Positions 25,991 through 35,817 of a stretch of DNA of 64,000 nt are shown here, in pieces. The stretch covers positions 1,514,582 to 1,578,581 of the forward strand of contig NZ_CP011097.1 of NCBI RefSeq assembly GCF_000955905.1, read 5' to 3'. This DNA is from Candidatus Nitrosotenuis cloacae (GTDB lineage Archaea; Thermoproteota; Nitrososphaeria; Nitrososphaerales; Nitrosopumilaceae). The stretch's first letter is position 1; the number at the start of each line of letters is the position of its first letter. The notes beneath the pieces were generated by a model. That model searched no databases. It had not been told where the DNA came from and saw only the letters and a list, made by a program, of their open reading frames with translations. A program made the translations under genes and the position numbers.

Positions 25991-26929
25991 TTGTTTAATA
26001 AGAAACTAGTGCCTAACTATTCCAAATTGGACAAATCAGACGTGGCAATCCTACACCACTTGCTGGATAATTGCAGGGAATCAGACAGACAAATAGGAAC
26101 AAAGATCGGAATTTCTGGTGCCGCAGTAAAGTCTCGAATTGATAAGATGATAAAAAATCAGACAATAGAAAATTTCACACTAAAAATAGAGCCGCCGGTT
26201 TTGGGGTATAACATTTTGTATATTGTAACGACTGGCCAAGACATTAACGAAATTCTAAAGCAAGTCGAGTTGGTTGGCGAGCCGTTCTTGCTTGTGCCTT
26301 GTGTTGGCGGAGTTACGGTTTGTGGAATTGTGGTAAGAGAAAATGTGTCTCAAAAAATAGAGCTTGCAAAAAGCCTGATGAAGGATGTTAGATTGTTATC
26401 AATATTTGAGGCAGAAAACCCCGGAGTCCGATCGGATCTTACAAAGACGGATGTTGATATCATTGATCAGTTGTTAAAGGAGCCAAGAATGAAAATAGAG
26501 GATCTGGCAAAGAAAACAAAACTTTCTACCAAAACCATTGCAAGGTCGCTCAAAAAGCTGCAAAGCGATGAGGCAATCCAGTTTACCACGATTTATGATC
26601 CTGCCAAATTTGGGCAGTACATTCCATTTGCAGTTTTGGTCTGGATTGATGGAAACATGGAAGAGACCCTGAAATCACTAAAGAAAGGATTTTCGGATTC
26701 ATTTTTGCAAAAACCGTTTTTGGCAAAAAACCAGGTGGTGTTGTTTTTGTTTAGTAATAATATTTTTGAGCTGGACAACATAACTCAGAAAATACGCAAA
26801 GTAAATGGTGTTGCATCAGCCGACTTGTTTATTCCAAAGAAAATAAGCTTTCCGCAAAAATGGGTAACAAACGCAATCAAAGCAGCCAAAGCATCTGAGA
26901 AATTACACCTAGCATACCAGACAAATTAA
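25991..26929 (+). CDS. Lrp/AsnC-like transcription regulator with two DNA-binding domains
   Basis: The 312-residue protein is a duplicated regulator: helix-turn-helix one at about 14-62 (LDKSDVAILHHLLDNCRESDRQIGTKIGISGAAVKSRIDKMI) with an effector-like half, then a second HTH at about 151-195 (LTKTDVDIIDQLLKEPRMKIEDLAKKTKLSTKTIARSLKKL) with another. It starts with TTG or, possibly, GTG 18 bases later. Divergent from the ABC export operon 81 bp away, which it may control. Confidence 0.82.
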   Translation: MFNKKLVPNYSKLDKSDVAILHHLLDNCRESDRQIGTKIGISGAAVKSRIDKMIKNQTIENFTLKIEPPVLGYNILYIVTTGQDINEILKQVELVGEPFLLVPCVGGVTVCGIVVRENVSQKIELAKSLMKDVRLLSIFEAENPGVRSDLTKTDVDIIDQLLKEPRMKIEDLAKKTKLSTKTIARSLKKLQSDEAIQFTTIYDPAKFGQYIPFAVLVWIDGNMEETLKSLKKGFSDSFLQKPFLAKNQVVLFLFSNNIFELDNITQKIRKVNGVASADLFIPKKISFPQKWVTNAIKAAKASEKLHLAYQTN

Positions 26930-26941
26930 AATTCATCCCAG

Positions 26942-27472
26942 ATGGTGGGTCAGTGGATGCGAAAAAAGACAATCTATGAGGGCAGAATTTTGGGCCTCAG
27001 CCTATATGATCTGACAGTAAATGGCAGAAAGATAAAGCGCGAGGTAATTGAGCACCGAGGGGCGGCTGCCATACTGGCCTTTGATGAAAAAGGCAAAGTC
27101 ATCCTAGTAAAGCAGCACAGATTCCCGCATGGCTACATCCTGGAGATTCCGGCAGGCACGCTAGAAAAGGGTGAAAAGCCAATAAAGTGCGCATTTCGCG
27201 AAATTCAGGAGGAAACCGGCTACAAGGCCACAAAAATGACTCATTTTCTGACGTACTATCCGTCCGTTGGCTATAATCGAGAGGCAATCCACTGCTTTGT
27301 TGCAAAGAATCTCAAAAAAGTAAGCGGCCAAGCACTAGACGAAGACGAGATCATGTCTGTAGTCAAAATCGACCTAAAGAAACTCATATCCATGATAAAG
27401 GCAGGCAAAATTATTGACTCCAAGACAATTTGTGCAGTTTTGACCTATGCTGCAAAAAACAAGCTCTACTAG
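26942..27472 (+). CDS. Nudix hydrolase (ADP-ribose pyrophosphatase-like)
   Basis: The 176-residue enzyme has the Nudix box in [23 protein letters not shown] with the REIQEE metal-binding core, preceded by [23 protein letters not shown], the pattern of ADP-sugar pyrophosphatases. Starts at ATG 26942, 12 bp after the regulator gene; a second ATG five codons on is possible. It overlaps the convergent AbrB-PhoU gene by four bases. Confidence 0.9.
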   Translation: MVGQWMRKKTIYEGRILGLSLYDLTVNGRKIKREVIEHRGAAAILAFDEKGKVILVKQHRFPHGYILEIPAGTLEKGEKPIKCAFREIQEETGYKATKMTHFLTYYPSVGYNREAIHCFVAKNLKKVSGQALDEDEIMSVVKIDLKKLISMIKAGKIIDSKTICAVLTYAAKNKLY

Positions 27473-28443
27473 TAGACTGGCTTTACCAAATCTGCAACAT
27501 CTGCCCAAGAACGAGAGACTCGCTCAAACATGTAGATCAAATCCAGCAAATCAATTTGGAGCTGGTTTTTTTGCTCAATTGAGGAGCGAATATCTGATAT
27601 TTTTCTTTGGAATTTTCTGTGGTTTGATATGGCATCGATTGCCAGACTACGATTTTGCTCAATGAATGCATCAATGGACTTTTGATGGATGGATTCAATA
27701 TCCTTGGTCAGCTCGTAGATTTTTTTGAGATCATTTTTTGATAGTGTGGTATTTGATAAGGAATTGGCAATCTCAACCAAAGTATCGCTGGTAGTCTCCA
27801 AAATGTTTGCGGCAATTCTATAATCCAAGACATCAATGTTTTCCAGATTAAATGCAGTGGCAAGTCTCTTATCTGATATAGTGCTGCGAATCAGCCTTAC
27901 CAACAAAAAATATTGTCTATCCACTTCGTCGTCTCTATGTGATAGAGTTTGCAAATTTGATCTGTCATCGGAAATCAATGATGATGAAATATCGCTAAAC
28001 ATGCCAAGGGCAATGGAGCTGATTCTCTTTAGGATTTTTTGTGGATTTAGGGTTGCAGCATCCAATAAAAACTGGACATTGACATTGGACGAGTCTTCTT
28101 CTACAATTTCCATTCCGACTAGTCTTCTCATGGAATTGCGGATTTTTTCTCGGTCCTCGCCGGGAATGATGGTCTTTGCCTTTATTCTAATGATATCATA
28201 TCCTAGTAGATATGCGCCAGTAATGTTTGCAACAATGTTTTCGTCCTGTGGCAATGGATAGGAAATGACGACCTCTTTTGATCTTCGCTCTGCCTTGTTT
28301 GCTGTAATGGATATGGTGTTCTCGCTGGTATCAAGCTCGACTTCGTTGCTTTTGTCCAGATGATTTGCCTCAACCCACTCTTTTGGCAATGACACCAGAA
28401 TGCTGCTTCCAATCCTTTGTAGGCGTCGAATAAATTTAGTCAA
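27469..28443 (-). CDS. AbrB-PhoU phosphate-type regulator
   Basis: The 324-residue protein combines an N-terminal SpoVT/AbrB DNA-binding domain ([35 protein letters not shown], residues 3-40) with two PhoU-like helical repeats (about 130-220 and 220-320; [29 protein letters not shown]). Such fusions are archaeal phosphate-uptake regulators by annotation habit. No pst transporter genes lie in this window, so target is unknown. Start is ATG 28443 with an AT-rich promoter region shared with the divergent CoA operon. Confidence 0.9.
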   Translation of the reverse strand: MTKFIRRLQRIGSSILVSLPKEWVEANHLDKSNEVELDTSENTISITANKAERRSKEVVISYPLPQDENIVANITGAYLLGYDIIRIKAKTIIPGEDREKIRNSMRRLVGMEIVEEDSSNVNVQFLLDAATLNPQKILKRISSIALGMFSDISSSLISDDRSNLQTLSHRDDEVDRQYFLLVRLIRSTISDKRLATAFNLENIDVLDYRIAANILETTSDTLVEIANSLSNTTLSKNDLKKIYELTKDIESIHQKSIDAFIEQNRSLAIDAISNHRKFQRKISDIRSSIEQKNQLQIDLLDLIYMFERVSRSWADVADLVKPVY

Positions 28444-28507
28444 TTTATACTAATATAATTAATTTAAGCCATATTCTTATATTTTTATCAAAATTTAAAC
28501 TCAGATC

Positions 28508-29404
28508 ATGAAGGGAATTGCATTCAGCCCTGCACACATTACAGGATTCTTCAAAGCAGAGCTGGACCAAATGGCAAGACCTGAGGTACAGGGCTCACTT
28601 GGTGCCGGGTTTTCTATACAACAAGGAGTAACTACCACAGTTGAGATACAGGACTCGGAGTTTTCTGATCACACCATTACAATATCTGGATACAGGCCAG
28701 ACAATACCCAGGTTTCTGAATTTGTCATTTCCGAGTTTTTGAAAAACATTGATGGTAACTATTTTCTCAAAGTACACCATGACATCAAGGTCCCAGTGGG
28801 TTATGGCCTTGGATGCTCTGCAGCCGTTGCACTATCATTGTCATATGCGCTAAATTCTGCATTTAGGACCAACTATACCAAAGAGCAGCTTGGCATGATG
28901 GCGCACAATGCCGAGGTAATGTGCAGGACAGGCCTTGGCGATGTTTTGGCATCATACCATGGTGGATTTGAAATCAGAGTCAAGGGCGGAGCACCAGGAA
29001 TTGGCCAGATCAAAAAAATATCATCAGAGTCATTCTCTGCTGTGATGATTTGCTTTTCGCCAATTTCTACAAAACAGTTCCTCAAGGACAGACTGGCATC
29101 AATTAACGGCCTTGGGGGAAAGATGGTGGACAAGCTCGTACAAAGCAAAGACATTGATGCATTCCATGACTATTCCATTGAATTTGCAAACTATGTGGAT
29201 GTCATAACACCAAAGATGAAAATCGTAATTGATGATCTCAAAAATCATGGAATAAAATGTGGCGTTGCATTGTTTGGCGAGACAATATTTGCAGTCATTC
29301 CATCACACATGGAAGAAAGAACAGTTGCCATACTGGAAAAATACCAAGATGGAATCATCATAAGATCAAAGATTGACCAAGTCGGTGCAAGACTGCTAAG
29401 TTGA
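28508..29404 (+). CDS. Pantoate kinase (GHMP superfamily)
   Basis: The 298-residue enzyme phosphorylates pantoate, the archaeal variant first step from pantoate to CoA. It begins KGIAFSPAHITGFF and has the GHMP glycine-rich motif VPVGYGLGCSAAVALSLSYAL, then AEVMCRTGLGDVLAS. It heads a four-gene CoA operon and overlaps the next gene by TTGA. Function is supported equally by motif and by context with phosphopantothenate synthetase. Confidence 0.92.
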   Translation: MKGIAFSPAHITGFFKAELDQMARPEVQGSLGAGFSIQQGVTTTVEIQDSEFSDHTITISGYRPDNTQVSEFVISEFLKNIDGNYFLKVHHDIKVPVGYGLGCSAAVALSLSYALNSAFRTNYTKEQLGMMAHNAEVMCRTGLGDVLASYHGGFEIRVKGGAPGIGQIKKISSESFSAVMICFSPISTKQFLKDRLASINGLGGKMVDKLVQSKDIDAFHDYSIEFANYVDVITPKMKIVIDDLKNHGIKCGVALFGETIFAVIPSHMEERTVAILEKYQDGIIIRSKIDQVGARLLS

Positions 29405-30135
29405 ATCATATTCCAAAGAGCCATCCGCGGGCAAAATCGCTATACATTAGAGAAAAACTAGTCGATGCATTTGATGCCGGACTAGTAGCAAAGGAAGGCC
29501 TCATGGCACATGGCCGTGGCGAGGCATTTGATTATTTGATTGGGGAAAAGACCTCAAAATCTGCAAAAAAAGCCATTTTGGCGGCTGCATTTATGCTCAA
29601 AAATGCACAAAATCCTGTGATTTCAGTAAATGGCAACATGGCCGGTCTTTGTCCAAAGGAGATCATCTTGCTAGCAAAGGCTGCTGGGGCAAAAATTGAG
29701 GTAAACCTGTTTTATGCAACCAATTCAAGAAGGCAGAAAATCTATTCTGCTCTGAAAAAAAACGGCGCTGGTAAGATCTATGGAATGGATAAGAAAAACT
29801 CGACAAAACTCTCTGGCCTGGACAGTGCAAGAAGAATAGTGGATAGGGACGGAATTTATTCTGCAGATGTGGTTGTTGTACCACTAGAAGACGGCGATCG
29901 CACATTGGCACTGAAAAAGGCTGGAAAAAAAGTCATAACATTTGATCTAAACCCAATGTCTAGAACTGCAGAGACTGCGGACATCACTATAGTGGACAAT
30001 GTAGTTCGCGCAATCAATCATTTGATAAAATCATGCAAAAACCCAAGGCAAGTAAAATTTGACAACAAGAAAAATCTTGCACTAGCAATCAAAGAAATCA
30101 AGACAAATCTGACAAAGAGGGCATCTCATGCATAA
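29401..30135 (+). CDS. 4-phosphopantoate--beta-alanine ligase (phosphopantothenate synthetase)
   Basis: The 244-residue protein belongs to the archaeal phosphopantothenate synthetase family; it makes 4'-phosphopantothenate from the pantoate-kinase product. Signature stretches are IPKSHPRAKSLYIREKLV near the start, PVISVNGNMAGLCP, EVNLFYATNSRRQKI and LDLNPMSRTAETADITIVDN-like FDLNPMSRTA. Starts at TTG inside TTGA overlapping the kinase stop; ends within panB. No bacterial-type panC/coaA is needed with this pair. Confidence 0.92.
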   Translation: MNHIPKSHPRAKSLYIREKLVDAFDAGLVAKEGLMAHGRGEAFDYLIGEKTSKSAKKAILAAAFMLKNAQNPVISVNGNMAGLCPKEIILLAKAAGAKIEVNLFYATNSRRQKIYSALKKNGAGKIYGMDKKNSTKLSGLDSARRIVDRDGIYSADVVVVPLEDGDRTLALKKAGKKVITFDLNPMSRTAETADITIVDNVVRAINHLIKSCKNPRQVKFDNKKNLALAIKEIKTNLTKRASHA

Positions 30136-30964
30136 GTCAGTCAAGGATATACTAGACAAGAAGAAAAATGGCCAGAAGATCTCTGTTATCACTGCATATG
30201 ACTATACTTTGGCATCACTGTGTGACAAGGCTGGAATTGACATCATGCTAGTAGGTGATAGTGCAGGAATGGTCATGCTAGGATATGAGAACACAATACC
30301 AGTTACAATGGAGCAGATGATTCTTTTTACTGAAGCAGTCTCTCGTGCAAGACAAAATTCTTTGGTAGTGGCAGACATGCCATTCATGTCATACCAGGCA
30401 AGCACATCAGATGCCATTGCAAATTCTGGCAGGCTGATCAAGGCAGGTGCAGATTCTGTAAAGCTTGAAGGCGGAAAAATTGTTGCACCAACCATTCAGG
30501 CAATAGTTGAAACAGGCATTCCAGTGATGGGCCACATTGGATTTCAGCCTCAAACCACCACACTAGCACAGGGGTACAGAGTTCAGGCAAAGACAAAGGA
30601 TGCCGCCCTGACATTAATTGAGGATGCCAAGGCATTGGAAAAAGCAGGTGCATTCTCCATAGCACTAGAGATGGTAACATCCGAGGTCTCCAAGATAATC
30701 TCTGAATCAATATCCATACCTACAATAGGAATTGGTTCCGGCAAATTCTGCGACGGCCAAGTTCTAGTTGTGCATGATCTGTTGGGAATGTATGACAAGC
30801 TCAAGCCAAAATTTGTCAAGCAGTATCTCTCACTATCAGACCAAATAACAAAGGCAGTATCTACTTACAAATCTGATATCGAGTCTGGGAAATTTCCCGC
30901 CAAAGAAAATTGGTTTACAATGGACAAAACAGAGCTGGACAAGCTCATGAGTGAAGTTGACTAG
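30128..30964 (+). CDS. panB: 3-methyl-2-oxobutanoate hydroxymethyltransferase
   Basis: The 278-residue PanB makes ketopantoate from ketoisovalerate with a folate-type C1 donor. Motifs seen: ITAYDYTLASLCDKAGIDIMLVGDSAGMVMLG, DMPFMSYQ, VKLEGG, MGHIGFQPQ and GIGSGKFCDGQVLVVHDLLGM. Length and motifs are normal. ATG overlaps the upstream stop by eight bases; the following coaBC begins 14 bases before its end. Ketopantoate reductase is not in the window. Confidence 0.97.
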   Translation: MHKSVKDILDKKKNGQKISVITAYDYTLASLCDKAGIDIMLVGDSAGMVMLGYENTIPVTMEQMILFTEAVSRARQNSLVVADMPFMSYQASTSDAIANSGRLIKAGADSVKLEGGKIVAPTIQAIVETGIPVMGHIGFQPQTTTLAQGYRVQAKTKDAALTLIEDAKALEKAGAFSIALEMVTSEVSKIISESISIPTIGIGSGKFCDGQVLVVHDLLGMYDKLKPKFVKQYLSLSDQITKAVSTYKSDIESGKFPAKENWFTMDKTELDKLMSEVD

Positions 30965-32186
30965 GCATCCTTCTTTGGATATAGTGGAATCTCACGGTAC
31001 GGAATTATCTGGCAAAAAACTAGTCCTGTGCGTTGCAGGAAGTGTTGCAGCATACAAGGCAATCGAGCTTGCAAGGCTGCTCATGAGACATGGTGCCGAT
31101 GTTACATGTGTTGCAAGTGAGGCAGTAACAAAATTAATCCAGCCAGATTATTTCAAGTGGGCAACAGGAAACGAGGTCATAACAAAGCTCACAGGCAAGC
31201 TAGAACACATCTCACTGGCTGACTACAAGACATCTGATCTTATCATAGTATATCCTGGAACTGCAAACACCTTGGGGAAATTGGCAAATGGAATCGATGA
31301 TACGCCGATCTCTACTGTATTGACTGTGGGATTTGGTGCAAAGACTCCCATAGTTGTGGCACTGGCAATGCATGCTGCAATGTATGAGAATGCCGCAATA
31401 GCACGAAACATTTCGTTTTTGAAGGGAAAAATCGAGTTTATTGAGCCTAATTTGATAGAGGGAAAGGCAAAGGCTGCAGAACCAGAAGATGTCCTGAATC
31501 ATGTCCTGAAGAAATTTGGCCACTCGCCTGTCTTGGCTGGCAAAAACATTCTGATAACTGCAGGACCTACAATGGAGCCAATTGATACCATACGTGTGAT
31601 AACAAACCAGAGCTCAGGCAGAACTGGGGTCTTGCTTGCAAAGGAAATGATTTCGGCTGGCGCCAAAGTAACGCTGGTGTATGGGCCTGGCACTGAAGCA
31701 CCTCCAAGGGGCGCCAAAGTCATTCCAGTAAAGACCATACAACAAATGTTTGATGCAGTGAAAAAAGAGATGAAGGGCAAAAAATTTGATATTGCTATTT
31801 TGTCTGCAGCACCAGCTGACTATACTACCACACCAGTAAAATCAAAAATAAAAAGCAACAAGCCAAGTCTTACCATCAAACTACACAGAGCACCAAAAAT
31901 AATAGATCATATCAAAAAACTGCAAAAAGATATCTTTCTAGTTGGATTCAAAGCAGAAACCAACATCTCACGACAGCAACTAATACAATTGGCAAGAAAA
32001 AAAATGCAAGAATCAGACTCTGATATGATAATTGCAAACGATATCGGAGTAAAATATCAAAAGAATCGTGAGCAAAACCAAGTATACGTCATTGATAGAT
32101 CAGGCAAAATTACAGATTCTGGGCGCAAAAACAAGCTAGAGATCTCAAAGTTTATCAGAAAGCAAATTGAGAAAAAGCTCACTTGA
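30951..32186 (+). CDS. coaBC: Phosphopantothenoylcysteine decarboxylase / phosphopantothenate-cysteine ligase
   Basis: The 411-residue bifunctional enzyme has an N-terminal flavin decarboxylase (KKLVLCVAGSVAAYKAIELARLL, with HAAMYENAAI and no internal Cys lid visible in this stretch) and a C-terminal CTP-dependent ligase (ILITAGPTMEPIDTIRVITNQSSGRTG, then LSAAPADYTT and LVGFKAETN). GTG at 30951 is the start because it keeps the full N-terminus and gives a 14-bp overlap with panB. It ends TTGA-overlapped with the CFI-box protein gene. Confidence 0.95.
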   Translation: MKLTRHPSLDIVESHGTELSGKKLVLCVAGSVAAYKAIELARLLMRHGADVTCVASEAVTKLIQPDYFKWATGNEVITKLTGKLEHISLADYKTSDLIIVYPGTANTLGKLANGIDDTPISTVLTVGFGAKTPIVVALAMHAAMYENAAIARNISFLKGKIEFIEPNLIEGKAKAAEPEDVLNHVLKKFGHSPVLAGKNILITAGPTMEPIDTIRVITNQSSGRTGVLLAKEMISAGAKVTLVYGPGTEAPPRGAKVIPVKTIQQMFDAVKKEMKGKKFDIAILSAAPADYTTTPVKSKIKSNKPSLTIKLHRAPKIIDHIKKLQKDIFLVGFKAETNISRQQLIQLARKKMQESDSDMIIANDIGVKYQKNREQNQVYVIDRSGKITDSGRKNKLEISKFIRKQIEKKLT

Positions 32187-33484
32187 GCATTCTAAGAATA
32201 ATTCTTGCCTTATCTGTGGTTTCTATTTTATCCATAAATGTTTCAAATTCGTTTGCGCAGGAATTTGATTCAAAAGAAATAGGTCTTGGGGTTCCAGACA
32301 TTTCTGTGAGCCCAATTTCTGGTCCTCCAGGCACGGAAATCACCATAACAGTCAAGGGAATGCCTCTGGCACCAGAAGAACACGACCCAAGAATAGAGTT
32401 CTTTGCGTATGTGCCATTTGTTACTGCGCTGGGCGATAATGTTGCAAACAATTGCAACGGTGAGCATTGCTTTCCGGTTTATTCATTTGATGAAATCAAT
32501 GATGACAAGCTAGCACCAAAAACAATCAAGTTTTCATTATTCAGTACAGATAATCCAAAGGCAACCATACAAGGGGGATTTCAGGAATCAGTATGCGACG
32601 TTATAATCGATGGAAAGACAATAGAGCGATACGGAACTGTATGTCATACAATGGATCAGCCGCTTGGAGATTACGAGATTAAATTTGCATGGGGAATTCA
32701 GGGCTCTGACAAATTCGATATCATAAAGACTGTAACATTTACTGTTACAGAAAAGGGAACTGAAATTGTAGAGGCAACGCAAAATCCTGATGAGGCACTA
32801 ATGGAATCATACGATAAAGGCGAAATAACAGAGCAGGAATTTGACGATTCTATGAGAGAATTAGGATATGACGATGATGCAATACGAAAATCAAAGGCAC
32901 TGCTTGGCAAGCTTCCACACCAGCAAGGCGAATTTGCACCAGAACAAAAAGAAGCCATTCTAGAAGGAATTGAAAAGGCAGAAGAACAAGCAAGAGAGGA
33001 ACGCGAGACAGCAGAAGAAATTCCTGAAGATGTAGTAGAAACTGATGTGGATGCTCCACAAGAAGTTCAGACAGCAGTAAGTGACACTCCAGAAAAGCCT
33101 GCAGAAAAATCAGGATGTCTGATTGCAACTGTGGCATTTGGAACCGAGCTTGCTCCTCAAGTCCAACTGCTCAGAGAAACAAGGGACAATGTCCTATTCA
33201 GTACTAGCTCTGGCACTGCATTCATGGCCGGCTTTAACGAATTTTACTATACATTCAGCCCAGCAGTGGCTGACTTTGAGCGTGAAAATGCGGTATTTCG
33301 AGAGCTTGTGAGAGGTACCATAACTCCAATGCTTTCCACTCTATCCATTTTGAACTATGTTGATATCAATTCAGAATCTGAAATGCTTGGATATGGAATT
33401 GGAATCATTTTGTTAAATGTTGGCATGTACTTTGTTGCACCAGCCATCATAATCATACAAGTAAGAAAATACCTGAAAGCCTAG
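32183..33484 (+). CDS. Secreted membrane-anchored protein with CFI-box C-terminal domain
   Basis: The 433-residue protein has a signal peptide (1-25), an Ig-like N-terminal domain (VSPISGPPGTEITITVKGMPLAP, with four or five cysteines), a charged coiled-coil linker (about 190-300, rich in E/D/K) and the CFI-box module: SGCLIATVAFGTELAPQVQLLRETRDNVLFSTSSGTAFM followed by FYYTFSPAVADF. It ends in a membrane helix and a basic tail. TTG start overlaps the coaBC stop by TTGA, so it is tied to the CoA operon, though no functional link is evident. Confidence 0.8.
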   Translation: MSILRIILALSVVSILSINVSNSFAQEFDSKEIGLGVPDISVSPISGPPGTEITITVKGMPLAPEEHDPRIEFFAYVPFVTALGDNVANNCNGEHCFPVYSFDEINDDKLAPKTIKFSLFSTDNPKATIQGGFQESVCDVIIDGKTIERYGTVCHTMDQPLGDYEIKFAWGIQGSDKFDIIKTVTFTVTEKGTEIVEATQNPDEALMESYDKGEITEQEFDDSMRELGYDDDAIRKSKALLGKLPHQQGEFAPEQKEAILEGIEKAEEQAREERETAEEIPEDVVETDVDAPQEVQTAVSDTPEKPAEKSGCLIATVAFGTELAPQVQLLRETRDNVLFSTSSGTAFMAGFNEFYYTFSPAVADFERENAVFRELVRGTITPMLSTLSILNYVDINSESEMLGYGIGIILLNVGMYFVAPAIIIIQVRKYLKA

Positions 33485-35691
33485 TCGATATACTGCACTA
33501 GCTTTCCATCGTCTCTGAACTTTAGCTGGTTTATTTCATGCAGATCAGATATTGCATTCATCTTCATCAGATTTGAGCTGACAGTGTACAGGGTGTCATC
33601 GATGTAAAATGACCTGCTGCCATATCCATAATATTCGTAGCCGGTACTGTTGGAATGCTCTATCTTGCCCTTTAGTGTAAATCCGGATGAATCCACACCA
33701 AAGACGTAGAATCCTCTCCATGTTTTTGGCTCGACATATCTTCCATCGACATATGGCTGCGGATTATAATCATAGTTAGAAATTGGAATAGATAGGATTC
33801 CCTTTTGCTTATCAAATAACATTGCCTTGTGATCCGATAATACTTCGGAATCTGTTCCCTGCTTTCCTATGATTTCAACATCCACTGATGATGGCTTTGA
33901 AACATCTGTTACATCAAACAGTGCTATCTTGACGCCTTCTGTTTGTACTCCACCCCACTGATTTTCCTTTGTGTCCCTGCCAATGCCAATGACATGGTTT
34001 TCGTCATATGGATGCAGGTATTGTGAAAATCCTGGAATCTTTAGCTCGCCCAGTATTTTTGGTGTGTCAGTGGACAGATCAATTACAAAGAATGGATCTA
34101 CTCTTTGAAATGTCACCAGGTATAGTCGATCGCCCATGAATCTTGCTGAATAGATGTTCTCGTCTTTTGCGATTTGTTCCAATGCTCCGACTCGGCTTAG
34201 GTTCTCATCTAGAACGTAGACGTTATTGTGCAGTATGGTTCGATGCCCGTAGTATTCGGATGTGGTGGCTATTCTAAAGCGATTTCCGGATTCATCCATA
34301 GAGAACTGGTTTAGCAGCCTTCCTGGAACTTCGCCCTTTGCAAAATATTTCAGCTGGCCGGAATTTAGCGCTATTTTGTGGATTACTGTCTTTAGTGATT
34401 CTTGTTGGATCTTCAGCTCGTACTCGTTTATTGCCGATTGGATCTTTTCAAATAGCTTGGATTTTTCTGATTGCGGCATTGTATTGTAGGTGTTTTGGAG
34501 CAGATCAGAGACTTGATTCCATTTTTGCGATTCGTTTAGGGAAGAATCAGAGGTGATCTCTTTGATCTTTTGCTGTGTCTGTGATGGTAATACTGGAACT
34601 ATGGCATTAAAGAATCGGTTCTTTTCCTGGACTTGGTAGTATCTGTATGGCAGATTTTTTTGATATGTGATGTATAGATTGTCCTCTGACATGTAGATCG
34701 TGCCAGCTCCTCCCATCATGAAAGTCTCTGAATTTAGCTTGTCCTCAAAAATATCCAGCGCAGTTACGGTATTGAAATTATAATATTGCTCTGGATTATC
34801 AAAATAAAACACATCGGGGTTTGCAATTATTTTTGCATCCTCTCGAATTAGCGGTAGGATTGGCTGATAGTGATTTACCTCTGCAATTGATATCAGATAT
34901 ACGATATTGCCAATCATTCTGGCATTGTGATAGTAACCATTTACGGAATAGTCTTTGAGTATCTTGGCGTTTTGCTTGTCTGATACATCCATTACTACGA
35001 TATGGGTAAGATTAGAGTAAATTTTGGAAGGTGCAAATCCATATTCTGGGATATAGTCTGCTTCTTGGAACGATTGGTAAAAGATTACCAGCCTGTCCTT
35101 GTTTAGGAAGATGTTTTGCAGTGATTGTCCCTGTGGGATGTCAAGGCCTACTTTGAGCACAATTTTTGCTGATTCTGCTGGATATGCTTCTATGATTGTG
35201 AGCTTGTCGCCAGATACAATGTATGCGTACTTGTCGTCATTTTTGATAAAGTCTGGCTCGTCTACGTTTTTGACTTGGACATTGGTTGTGGAATAACCTG
35301 GGGGCGAAGAGCCGGTTTTTACTCCATCAGACGACGGTTCAGCTGCAGGTGATGGCATTTCTTCGCCTGAATTCCAAGGGACTGGAGATACGGTTCTATC
35401 AAGAGCAACAGATTCTCCTTCTCTGAAATGACCAGGGCCAAAATCACGATAATACTGATCTTGTGCTATCTGAGTTGTTTGGAGATAGTTTTTTAGCTCT
35501 TCATATGATGAGAATTTTTTCAGTTCTTGTGATCCTTCAACGGATATTGGTAGAGTATCATCAAATGCATTTGGTGGAACAATGTAAGGAGTTGGTGGTG
35601 AAGAACTAGTAGACATCATTGCAAGAAACATTCCAAAAGATCCTACAACTGCAATTGCTGCAACAACAGCTATGAAAATTTTAGAGTTCAA
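33481..35691 (-). CDS. Secreted C-terminal beta-propeller protein (COG4880-like)
   Basis: The 736-residue protein has an N-terminal membrane anchor or signal (about 4-28), a short proline-rich linker and a long body with repeated beta-propeller strands: TTNVQVKNVDEPDFIKNDDKYAYIVSGDKLTIIEAYP, DRLVIFYQS, ARFMGDRLYLVTFQRVDPFFVIDLS and GFYVFGVDSSGFTLKGKI. This matches the family of secreted proteins with a propeller distantly related to WD repeats. Start TTG 35691 gives a plausible anchor. It converges with the CFI-box gene, overlapping by four bases. Function unknown; surface or metal-binding is speculation. Confidence 0.82.
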   Translation of the reverse strand: MNSKIFIAVVAAIAVVGSFGMFLAMMSTSSSPPTPYIVPPNAFDDTLPISVEGSQELKKFSSYEELKNYLQTTQIAQDQYYRDFGPGHFREGESVALDRTVSPVPWNSGEEMPSPAAEPSSDGVKTGSSPPGYSTTNVQVKNVDEPDFIKNDDKYAYIVSGDKLTIIEAYPAESAKIVLKVGLDIPQGQSLQNIFLNKDRLVIFYQSFQEADYIPEYGFAPSKIYSNLTHIVVMDVSDKQNAKILKDYSVNGYYHNARMIGNIVYLISIAEVNHYQPILPLIREDAKIIANPDVFYFDNPEQYYNFNTVTALDIFEDKLNSETFMMGGAGTIYMSEDNLYITYQKNLPYRYYQVQEKNRFFNAIVPVLPSQTQQKIKEITSDSSLNESQKWNQVSDLLQNTYNTMPQSEKSKLFEKIQSAINEYELKIQQESLKTVIHKIALNSGQLKYFAKGEVPGRLLNQFSMDESGNRFRIATTSEYYGHRTILHNNVYVLDENLSRVGALEQIAKDENIYSARFMGDRLYLVTFQRVDPFFVIDLSTDTPKILGELKIPGFSQYLHPYDENHVIGIGRDTKENQWGGVQTEGVKIALFDVTDVSKPSSVDVEIIGKQGTDSEVLSDHKAMLFDKQKGILSIPISNYDYNPQPYVDGRYVEPKTWRGFYVFGVDSSGFTLKGKIEHSNSTGYEYYGYGSRSFYIDDTLYTVSSNLMKMNAISDLHEINQLKFRDDGKLVQYID

Positions 35692-35817
35692 TATACAGCA
35701 CGACTCTGATTTGCAATTAAGTATTGCGTAGACATTGTATTATTATGGCAAAAAAGCTTTAAGAGGTTTGATTAAATCTAGCTTTAACGAATCGCCTTAA
35801 ATCAAAGATGAATTTTT

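Noticed and set aside
35755-35787. Two copies of AGCTTTAA 25 bp apart upstream of the beta-propeller gene
   Set aside because: Too short and AT-rich to distinguish from chance; no clear regulatory position.
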